Source of the DNA: Lysobacter sp. cf310
GTDB lineage: Bacteria; Pseudomonadota; Gammaproteobacteria; Xanthomonadales; Xanthomonadaceae
DNA: 64,000 bases
Direction of reading: 5' to 3'
Assembly: GCF_900114355.1 (NCBI RefSeq)
Contig: NZ_FOSS01000003.1
Coordinates: 599,125 to 663,124 of the forward strand
The position numbers and the translations under genes are program-made. Of the stretch, positions 9,106-16,346 are shown piece after piece. The notes under the pieces were generated by a model. The model saw only the letters and a program-made list of their open reading frames with translations. It was not told the DNA's origin and did not search any database. Within the stretch, counting starts at the first letter, position 1; the number at the start of each line of letters is the position of its first letter.

Positions 9106-9758
9106 GCGCGCGCAAACCGAGCGTACTGTTGACCGGCTTCGCGCCCTTCGGCGGCGAAGCCAGCAACCCCAGTTGGGACGCGGTGCAGCGCCTGGCCGGC
9201 AAGTCCGTGCGCGGCCACCGCATCGTCACGCGCTGCCTGCCCTGCGTGTTCGGCGCCTCGCTGCGCGAGCTGCGCGCGGCGATACGCGACACCCGGCCCG
9301 CGCTGGTGCTGTGCGTCGGCCAGGCCGGCGGCCGCAGCCAGCTGTCGTTGGAGCGGATCGCGATCAACGTCGACGACGCCCGCATCCCCGACAACGACGG
9401 CGCGCGCCCCATCGACGAGCCCGTGGTGGCCGAGGGCCCGGCGGCCTACTTCAGCGACCTGCCGATCAAGGCCATGCTGGCCGCGCTGCGCGCCGCCGGC
9501 ATCCCCGCCGAGGTCTCGCAAACCGCCGGCACCTATGTCTGCAACCACGTCTTCTACGGCTTGATGCACGCGCTACGGCGCAGCCCCGGCGTGCGCGGCG
9601 GCTTCGTGCATATCCCGTATTCGCCGGCCCAGGCCGCGCAGCACCCGGGCGCGCCCAGCCTCTCGCTCGAGGTCGTCTCCGAAGGCCTGCGCATCGCGCT
9701 GGTCACCGCGCTCACGACCGTTGCGGACAGCAGAATCGCCGCCGGCGCCGAGCACTGA
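9102..9758 (+). CDS. pcp: Pyroglutamyl-peptidase I
   Basis: Pcp is a cysteine peptidase that releases N-terminal pyroglutamate (5-oxoproline) from peptides in the cytoplasm. The 218-residue product begins with [18 protein letters not shown], the family hallmark. The catalytic triad is readable: Glu84 in [11 protein letters not shown], Cys147 in [11 protein letters not shown] and His170 in FVHIPYSP. The ATG overlaps the DUF979 stop. Its product is the substrate of the PxpABC complex encoded in the same locus. The C-terminal extension after LTTVADS is short and Ala-rich. Confidence 0.95.
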   Translation: MSARKPSVLLTGFAPFGGEASNPSWDAVQRLAGKSVRGHRIVTRCLPCVFGASLRELRAAIRDTRPALVLCVGQAGGRSQLSLERIAINVDDARIPDNDGARPIDEPVVAEGPAAYFSDLPIKAMLAALRAAGIPAEVSQTAGTYVCNHVFYGLMHALRRSPGVRGGFVHIPYSPAQAAQHPGAPSLSLEVVSEGLRIALVTALTTVADSRIAAGAEH

Positions 9759-9785
9759 CGCGTCTGCTCGGCTACCCCTGCTTGT

Positions 9786-9883
9786 CTTCCCTCTTTGAAA
9801 AAGGGGGATCGAGGGGGATTTGCTCTTGTCCGCAGCTAAAAGCAAATCCCCCCTAGCCCCCCTTTTTCAAAGGGGGGAATCAA
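9786..9883. repeat. Large imperfect palindrome, C5/G5-rich arms
   Basis: The left arm (9786-9824) contains CTCTTTGAAAAAGGGGGATC and ends GGATTTGCT. The right arm (9841-9883) contains AGCAAATCC and CCCCTTTTTCAAAGGGGGG. The arms pair almost throughout, leaving a 16-nt loop at 9825-9840. It follows pcp directly, so it may act as a transcription terminator, but its length and symmetry also fit a dispersed palindromic element. The rest of 9759-9988 carries no gene that I can support. Confidence 0.7.
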
Positions 9884-9988
9884 GACAGCGGCGAACTCGC
9901 CACCATCACAGCGTTCGGCTCCCATTCGCCCACGACCAGCGAAGATGCCGCATCGCGTGCGATGCACGCCTCTGCCCCGGAGTACGCC

Positions 9989-10291
9989 ATGCACCGTCAT
10001 CTGTCCGCCGCCCTGCTCTGCACCCTGGGCATCTTCGCCGCGCCCACCGCGCAGGCCGGCTTGTTCGACAAGAATCCAGACCAGGTCGCACAGGAAGCCG
10101 TCGCCAAGAACCTGCGCGCGGTCACTTTGTGGGTCGAAGCCAGTTGGGGTTTCCGCAATCAGGGCGCCGCCAACAATCTCAGCCGCGCCCACCAGTCGTT
10201 CACCACGCGCGGTTACAACGTGGTTAGCGTGGAGCCGTACATCGAGAACGGCGATCTGCAGGGCTTTTTCGTGACGTATCAGAAGCCCTGA
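9989..10291 (+). CDS. Small secreted protein of unknown function
   Basis: A 100-residue protein with a signal peptide ending about residue 23 (TLGIFAAPTAQA, then GLFDKNPDQ). I chose the ATG at 9989 over one at 9962 because only it places the basic residues directly before the hydrophobic core. The mature part has a helical half (QEAVAKNLRAVTLWVE), then an Asn/Gly-rich stretch and VVSVEPYIENGDLQGFFVTY. I do not recognise a family. It has no Cys in the mature part and no obvious operon partner; the next gene is convergent. Confidence 0.6.
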   Translation: MHRHLSAALLCTLGIFAAPTAQAGLFDKNPDQVAQEAVAKNLRAVTLWVEASWGFRNQGAANNLSRAHQSFTTRGYNVVSVEPYIENGDLQGFFVTYQKP

Positions 10292-10307
10292 TTCGTCCTG
10301 TGCGTGG

Positions 10308-10826
10308 TCAGGGCGCCCTGACCACGCGCGTACCAGCAATCAGGTCGTGCAGACAGCGGCGATCGCGGCGGAAGATCATCAAGATGTCCACCCACCCGTA
10401 AACCAGACTCAGGCCCGGAATCGCGGAGGCCGCATTGGTGGGCAAATAACGGCGCAGCAATAGCCGACCCAAACCGGGTTTGGCACCGTCCGTGCCAACG
10501 ATCTTGATCTTGCACACCCGCTTGCCCCAGGTCTGCCCATAAGCATGCAAGGGGTAGGCCTGCACGAGCACGAATACCGCGAAGCCGATCGCCGCCCACA
10601 AGGCCATCACGCTAAACGGCATAAACAGGCGGCCAGCCTCGCTGTTGGCTCGAATCTGATCGAAATAGCCGCCGAAGTACGCCAAGGGCGTGACCATCAC
10701 GAACGAGAGGATCCCGTCCAGGATGGCCGCACCGAGACGGCCCTCGCGCGTGGCCAGCTCGCTGTCGTCCGACACCGGCTCGATCAACTGCGCCTGCGGG
10801 CTGCGGTACGGGTTCTCTTCTTCCAC
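10308..10826 (-). CDS. RDD family membrane protein
   Basis: A 172-residue inner-membrane protein of the RDD family. The naming region is visible as REGRLGAAILDGILSFVMV near residue 27, followed by further hydrophobic segments near 70-95 and 135-150. The motif GQTWGKRVCKIKIV near residue 97 is characteristic of the family. The N-terminus is Pro/Glu-rich and cytoplasmic (MEEENPYRSPQAQL), a common feature of RDD proteins in this group. The function of the family is poorly known. The gene is downstream of dcd on the same strand, with a 31-bp gap. Confidence 0.85.
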   Translation of the reverse strand: MEEENPYRSPQAQLIEPVSDDSELATREGRLGAAILDGILSFVMVTPLAYFGGYFDQIRANSEAGRLFMPFSVMALWAAIGFAVFVLVQAYPLHAYGQTWGKRVCKIKIVGTDGAKPGLGRLLLRRYLPTNAASAIPGLSLVYGWVDILMIFRRDRRCLHDLIAGTRVVRAP

Positions 10827-10857
10827 GGTTCGTCCTTGCAGTGGTCGCCGATACGGC

Positions 10858-11427
<570 letters not shown>

Positions 11428-11486
11428 GCGGGGGTCTCGGGGGCGTGCTGGGGCGAAAGCGCCGTGACCGCCGATTGTAAGCGAGC

Positions 11487-11509
11487 GGGGCCGGGCGTCG
11501 CCCGGCCCC
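11487..11509 (-). terminator. GC-rich hairpin after mrp, possible weak terminator
   Basis: A perfect stem of about ten GC pairs (GGGGCCGGGCG / CGCCCGGCCCC) lies between mrp and dcd on the minus strand. No T-run follows it, so intrinsic termination would be weak. It may instead partly uncouple dcd from mrp. Confidence 0.4.
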
Positions 11510-11536
11510 AGGCCGCCCGCCGGGCCAGCGCCCGGC

Positions 11537-12613
11537 TCAGCCCAGCAGCGAGGCCGAAATCGAGGGCGCGACCCGCGGCCGCAGCGCCAGCCGCACCGCC
11601 AGATTGCGCGCCGCCGCGCGGTAGGCGCGGGCCGCCGCCGAGTCCGGCGCGGCCGCCACCACCGGCACACCGGCGTCGCCCTGCTCGCGGATCGCGATCT
11701 CCAGCGGCAGGCTGCCCAGCAAAGGCACCCCGTACTGCGCCGCCATGCGCGCGCCGCCGCCCTCGCCGAACACGTGCTCGGCATGCCCGCAGTTCGAGCA
11801 CACGTGCACGGCCATGTTCTCGATCAGGCCCAGCACCGGCACATGCACCTTTTCGAACATCTTCAAGGCTTTGCGCGCGTCCAGGGTGGCTACGTCCTGC
11901 GGCGTGGTCACGATCACCGCGCCCGCCACCGGAATCTTCTGGGCCAGGGTCAGCTGAATATCGCCGGTGCCCGGCGGCAGATCGACGATCAGATAATCCA
12001 GCTCGCCCCAGCGCGTCTCATTGAGCAACTGGGTCAGCGCCGAGGTTGCCATCGGCCCGCGCCAGATCATCGGCGTGTCCTGCTCCACCAGCAGCCCGAT
12101 CGACATCGCCGCGATCCCGTGCGCGTGCATCGGCTCGATGGTCTTGCCGTCCGGACTGTCCGGCTTGCCGCTCAAGCCCAGCATGGTCGGCACGCTGGGC
12201 CCGTAGATGTCGGCGTCCAACACCCCCACCCGCGCCCCGTCGGCCGCCAATGCCAGCGCCAGATTGACCGCCGTGGTCGACTTGCCCACCCCGCCCTTGC
12301 CCGACCCGACCGCGATCAGATTGCGTACGTTTTCCAGCGGCGCCAGATTCGGCTGCACGGCGTGCGAGGTGATGCGCGCGTTGAGCTCCAGACTCGCCAG
12401 GGTCTTGCCCTCGCCCGCGAGCAGGCCAGAGATCCCCTCACGTAGGGCGGCCTCGATGCCGCGCACCGGGAACCCGCAGGTCAGCGCCACCGCCACCCGG
12501 CCGTCGGCATCCACCGCGCGCACTTTGACGTCGGCTTCGGCGAGGGTGAATTGGGTGTCGGGCAGCAAAAGGGCGGAAATCTGGTTTTGCAGGGGTTCGC
12601 TCAAACGGGTCAC
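11537..12613 (-). CDS. apbC: Mrp/ApbC family iron-sulfur carrier ATPase
   Basis: Mrp/ApbC proteins carry and transfer Fe-S clusters to apo-proteins in the cytoplasm. The 358-residue product has an N-terminal MIP18-like region (about residues 5-95). A deviant Walker A motif, [11 protein letters not shown], follows at residues 103-113, with [18 protein letters not shown] and the cluster-binding pair Cys272-x2-Cys275 (VCSNCG). Length and domain order are normal. It is transcribed away from the first TonB receptor gene and lies upstream of dcd. Confidence 0.9.
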   Translation of the reverse strand: MTRLSEPLQNQISALLLPDTQFTLAEADVKVRAVDADGRVAVALTCGFPVRGIEAALREGISGLLAGEGKTLASLELNARITSHAVQPNLAPLENVRNLIAVGSGKGGVGKSTTAVNLALALAADGARVGVLDADIYGPSVPTMLGLSGKPDSPDGKTIEPMHAHGIAAMSIGLLVEQDTPMIWRGPMATSALTQLLNETRWGELDYLIVDLPPGTGDIQLTLAQKIPVAGAVIVTTPQDVATLDARKALKMFEKVHVPVLGLIENMAVHVCSNCGHAEHVFGEGGGARMAAQYGVPLLGSLPLEIAIREQGDAGVPVVAAAPDSAAARAYRAAARNLAVRLALRPRVAPSISASLLG

Positions 12614-13030
12614 CTAGGTAAAAGTCGCTGCACAGCGCCCGAGATCATCGCAGGGCCGCAGGCCGAACATGATACTGCGCTCTCCGTCTGTCTTGTGCCG
12701 GCGCGCGACTCGCGAAGCTCGTGGTGACGACGCAAATCGAATAAACGCCGACTTTCTATCGGGTCGATGACTCGAACTTAATCTTCGAACCTGCCGATAT
12801 TCTCCGCAGAGAAACTGATGCGATCGCAAGGAAGATTCGATCGTGACCGCAAATGGCACTTCCACTGACGCCTTCGTTCTCCCCAAAGAGCGCTTTTCTA
12901 CGAGTCGATCAGTACGGTCCATTTCGAGATCGCAACGTCGAGAAGCACCTCCCCCCCTACCTTTCATGCGCCAAACCGGTTCGGCGCACTTTGCATAATC
13001 TGTCTATTCGACAAGCACATGCAAAGCTCG
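12614..13030. other. Intergenic stretch without a recognised gene
   Basis: Between mrp and the first TonB receptor gene lies about 500 bp of visibly lower-GC DNA. A minus-strand frame at 12614-12967 is open, but it is Arg/Ser-rich, has no plausible ribosome site and resembles no family I know, so I leave it out. The segment presumably holds the promoters for mrp and the receptor. A CATAAT-like hexamer occurs at 12993-12998. Confidence 0.5.
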
Positions 13031-13045
13031 TTAACGACATGTTAC
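13030..13045 (+). promoter_or_regulatory. TTAAC-N5-GTTA dyad upstream of the first TonB receptor
   Basis: The sequence TTAACGACATGTTA at 13031-13044 contains the inverted repeat TAAC-N5-GTTA and ends 79 bp before the receptor ATG. An equivalent dyad with the same 5-bp spacer, the shared CAT and the following GTTCG stands 76 bp before the second receptor ATG. Duplicated position and symmetry make it a good operator or promoter candidate. The binding factor is unknown. Confidence 0.55.
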
Positions 13046-13123
13046 GTTCGGGTTCGTCGGGGGATTGACGACGAAGAAATGGCCAGGGACAGGCCCACCA
13101 TCCAAAAAGTTAGGGGATAACTC

Positions 13124-15958
13124 ATGGAAGTAACCGAGAAGCGGCTGCCGCGCAGCCGTCTGACTGCTGCACTTTTGGCGGCTTTGATCGCGCCCGCCGC
13201 CGGCGGTGCGTTCGCCCAGGACGCCGCGCCTGCCCAGCCTCAGCCTGCCAGCGACACGCCGACCGACGTCGACGGCGTCACCGTGGTCGGTTCGCGCATC
13301 AAGCGCGCGCAGATCGAAGGCCCGGCGCCGGTCACCGTCATCAGCCGCGACGACATCGACAAGCAAGGCTTCCAGACGGTCTCCGACATGCTGTCGTCGC
13401 TGACCCAGAACACCACCAACTCGTTCACCGGCGACCTCGCCGTCAACGGGTTCACGCCCAACGCCCAGGTGGTCAACCTGCGCAACCTCGGCCCGGGTTA
13501 CACCCTGGTTCTGGTCAACGGCCGTCGCATCGCCGACTACCCGCAGCCCTACAACAGCGACCGTTCCTCGGTGAACGTCGGCGCCATCCCGTCCTCGATC
13601 ATCGAGCGCGTGGAAGTTCTGGCCGGCGGCGCGTCCGCCATTTACGGTTCGGACGCGGTCGCGGGCGTGGTCAACATCGTCACCCGCACCAACTTCGACG
13701 GCAACCTGCTGCGCGGCACGGTCGGCACGACCGGCGCGGGCGGCGGCGACAGTGTCAACCTCGAGTACTCGGGCGGCCGCGTCGGCGACAACTGGAGCAC
13801 GACCTACGCGCTGCAGTACAGCTACAACGAGCCGATCTTCGCCTCCCAGCGCGACTTCATGGACGACCTGCGTGACGGTCCGCGCGGCGACCGCGTCGGC
13901 CCCAGCTTGTCGCTGGTCGCGATCGACCTGCTCAACCGCAACCGCGCCGCCTACTACCCGGGCGACGCCGTCTGCGACCGCTTCGGTTTCTCGCCCTACC
14001 TGTCCGCCACCCGCGGCCAGATCTGCGGTTCCTACGACTCCGTCGCGTCGCGCTCGCTGTCCAACAAGCGCGAAGCCATGTCGGGCTACGCCTACGGCAC
14101 CTACGACTTCAGCAATGGCATGCAGGGCTGGGGCAGCCTGATGCTGAACAACTCCGAGTCGACGTCCAGCAGCGGCACCGAGTTCTGGGGCACCGCCGGC
14201 GATCCGTTCCTGCCGGCCAGCTTCTACTTCGATGAAGGTCTGGGCACCTACGTCCAGCTGCAGCGCGTGCTGACACCGAAGGAAGTCGGCGGCAACACCG
14301 CCGTGGTGACCAAGTACAAGGAAAAGAGCTACGACTTCGCCACCGGCCTGCGCGGCGACTTCGGCGACCGTTTCGACTGGGATCTGTCGGCCTCGTACGG
14401 TCGTTACGATTACAAGTCGGACTCGCCGCGCCTGCTGGCCCAGGCCGTGCACGACTACTTCCTCGGCCCGCAGACCATCGACGACTACGGTTATGCGCAC
14501 CACACCCTGAACCTGGATCGCTGGCACACGCCGTTGACCCCGGAGCAGTACCGCAGCATGTCGACCCGCGTGGTCAACAAGGGCCACACCACGTCGGCGC
14601 AGGCGAACTTCGTCATCAGCGGCGATCTGTTCGACATGCCGGCCGGTCCGGTGGGCTTCGCGGGCACGATGGAGTTCGGCCGTCAGACCATCGACCTCAA
14701 GAGCGATCCGCGCACCGATCCCGCACGTACGCCGGACGCAAACACGCCGTATAACCTGGTCAGCTCGGGCAACATCCAGGGCGAACGCGACCGCTACGCG
14801 ATCGGCGCCGAGTTCCGCGTGCCGCTGCTGGATAACTTGAGCGCCCAGCTGGCCGGCCGTTACGACAAGTACGACGACATCACCCAGGTCGATGGCGCCT
14901 TCACCTACGGCCTGGGCCTGGAGTTCCGTCCGATCGAGCGCCTGTTGCTGCGTGCGAACTACTCCACCAGCTTCCGCGCGCCGGACATGCCGCTGGTGTT
15001 CGCGCAAGGCGTCGCCTCGTTCGCCGGCATCGTCGACTACTACGGCTGCCGCCGTGGCGGAGACACGGTCACCGAGTGCCGTGCCAACAACCACCCCAGC
15101 CAGTACCAAACGCTGAACCAGACCGTCGGCAACCCCGACCTGCAGGAAGAAAAGGGCAAGTCGCTCACCGCCGGTTTCGTGCTGGATCTGATCGAAGGTA
15201 TGTCGATGTCCGTCGACTACTACAAGATCGTCCTGGACGACCAGGCCACGGGCCTGAGCCTGGACTACATCCTGGAGAACGAGGCCAACTGCCGTCTCGG
15301 CACGCTGCCGGACGGTTCGCCGGTCCCGCAGGGCCAGAACTCGGCGTTCTGCCAGGACATCGTGTCGCGCGTCACCCGTCAGGTCGCCCCGGGTAACCCG
15401 GACGGCCGCGTCGTCAACGTCCGCGCCGGCTACATTAACGCTTCGCGCTCGGAGAACACCGGCATCGACGCGACCTGGCGCTACCGTTTCGACACGGACC
15501 GTTGGGGCAACTTCGACTTCAATCTGGCCTACAGCCTGAGCCTGGGTGAGAAGTATCGGCAGTTCGAGGAAGACGATCTGATCGACTACCGCGACCGCCT
15601 GGACAACGACAACCAGCGCAGCCGCGTGCGCGGCAGCGTGACCTGGGAGAAGGGCGACTGGACGACGACCGTGTTCGGTCAGCGTCTGGGTTCGGCGCCG
15701 AATGCGGCCGAAGCCTCCGGTCGGGATGCGGTGACGGGCGTGTACTACGGCGCGCGCCTGCAGCCGTACATGCTCTACAACCTGTCGATCGAGAAGAAGT
15801 TCGGCGAGAACATGGAAGCCGCGTTCGTCGTCAACAACGTGCTCGACAACACCCACCGCAAGGATCCGAGCAACACGGGCTATCCGTTCTTCAACCCGTT
15901 CATCGGTGCCGACCCGTACGGCCGCGCGTTCTTCCTGCGTCTGTCGTACAAGTTCTGA
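13124..15958 (+). CDS. TonB-dependent outer-membrane receptor, first of a tandem pair
   Basis: A 944-residue TonB-dependent receptor that should import a ligand across the outer membrane using energy from TonB. A signal peptide covers about residues 1-31 (ending GGAFAQD). A TonB-box-like DVDGVTVVGSRIKR follows, then the plug domain (about 60-190) with LRNLGPGYTLVLVNGRR and GGASAIYGSDAVAGVVN. The C-terminal barrel ends in FFLRLSYKF, with a final aromatic residue as expected. AGGGGATA at 13112-13119 is the ribosome site. The barrel contains a few Cys in the presumed loops. The substrate is unknown: no TonB-box iron or B12 context and no SusD or periplasmic partner is present. Confidence 0.92.
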   Translation: MEVTEKRLPRSRLTAALLAALIAPAAGGAFAQDAAPAQPQPASDTPTDVDGVTVVGSRIKRAQIEGPAPVTVISRDDIDKQGFQTVSDMLSSLTQNTTNSFTGDLAVNGFTPNAQVVNLRNLGPGYTLVLVNGRRIADYPQPYNSDRSSVNVGAIPSSIIERVEVLAGGASAIYGSDAVAGVVNIVTRTNFDGNLLRGTVGTTGAGGGDSVNLEYSGGRVGDNWSTTYALQYSYNEPIFASQRDFMDDLRDGPRGDRVGPSLSLVAIDLLNRNRAAYYPGDAVCDRFGFSPYLSATRGQICGSYDSVASRSLSNKREAMSGYAYGTYDFSNGMQGWGSLMLNNSESTSSSGTEFWGTAGDPFLPASFYFDEGLGTYVQLQRVLTPKEVGGNTAVVTKYKEKSYDFATGLRGDFGDRFDWDLSASYGRYDYKSDSPRLLAQAVHDYFLGPQTIDDYGYAHHTLNLDRWHTPLTPEQYRSMSTRVVNKGHTTSAQANFVISGDLFDMPAGPVGFAGTMEFGRQTIDLKSDPRTDPARTPDANTPYNLVSSGNIQGERDRYAIGAEFRVPLLDNLSAQLAGRYDKYDDITQVDGAFTYGLGLEFRPIERLLLRANYSTSFRAPDMPLVFAQGVASFAGIVDYYGCRRGGDTVTECRANNHPSQYQTLNQTVGNPDLQEEKGKSLTAGFVLDLIEGMSMSVDYYKIVLDDQATGLSLDYILENEANCRLGTLPDGSPVPQGQNSAFCQDIVSRVTRQVAPGNPDGRVVNVRAGYINASRSENTGIDATWRYRFDTDRWGNFDFNLAYSLSLGEKYRQFEEDDLIDYRDRLDNDNQRSRVRGSVTWEKGDWTTTVFGQRLGSAPNAAEASGRDAVTGVYYGARLQPYMLYNLSIEKKFGENMEAAFVVNNVLDNTHRKDPSNTGYPFFNPFIGADPYGRAFFLRLSYKF

Positions 15959-15980
15959 TCTGTTGCACTCCGCTACAAGA

Positions 15981-16010
15981 AAGGCCCGGCGCAAGCCGGG
16001 CCTTTTTCTT
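15981..16010 (+). terminator. Rho-independent terminator after the first TonB receptor
   Basis: The stem AAGGCCCGGC-GCAA-GCCGGGCCTT is followed by a T-rich tail (TTTTTCTT). It begins 23 bp after the receptor stop. Its core GCCCGGCGCAAGCCGGGC is the same as in the terminator of the second receptor. Confidence 0.9.
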
Positions 16011-16255
16011 TGAAGGTTCGAGTAGTCGCGCCGTACACCCCTGGAGGTATTGCCTGCCTACGCGCGCGGCCATTGCCGTTCGAGCATGGGAAGACCGCCA
16101 GGCCAGTCAATACGCTGGACCCTGCGAAAAACACATTACGAATTGCATCAAACGCCAATATTCAGTGCATTTATCGGAATAAATCCAGTAAAAACAGATA
16201 GTTACAAACCACAGTGAACCTATAAAAAATTTGTGATCGTGTGATGACATCGGCG
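16011..16255. other. Leader region between the two receptor genes
   Basis: This stretch has no supportable gene. It becomes markedly AT-rich from about 16130 (for example CTATAAAAAATTTGTGATCG near 16220), in contrast to the surrounding GC-rich DNA. It presumably carries the promoter of the second receptor. I could not fix unambiguous -35/-10 elements by eye. Confidence 0.5.
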
Positions 16256-16270
16256 TTAACCGCATGTTAA
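16256..16270 (+). promoter_or_regulatory. TTAAC-N5-GTTAA perfect dyad upstream of the second TonB receptor
   Basis: TTAACCGCATGTTAA at 16256-16270 is a perfect inverted repeat of five bases per arm around a five-base spacer. It ends 76 bp before the ATG at 16347 and matches the dyad at 13031-13044 in front of the first receptor. The following GTTCG is also shared. It is a likely operator or part of a conserved promoter. Confidence 0.6.
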
Positions 16271-16346
16271 GTTCGCCTACAAGGGGACAGCAACACGCCA
16301 AGGTCGGCACACAAGAAACACATCTAGTTCATTTGGGGGACAACCA

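Noticed and set aside
12614..12967. Possible 117-residue minus-strand gene before the first TonB receptor
   Set aside because: Its composition is rich in Arg and Ser, no family is recognisable, there is no good ribosome site, and it covers the probable promoter region of mrp.
13031..15994. A 987-codon open frame on the minus strand, antisense to the first TonB receptor
   Set aside because: It arises from the strong GC3 bias of the sense gene. The translation is Val/Ala/Arg-rich without any domain, and the same happens opposite the second receptor (16329-19265).
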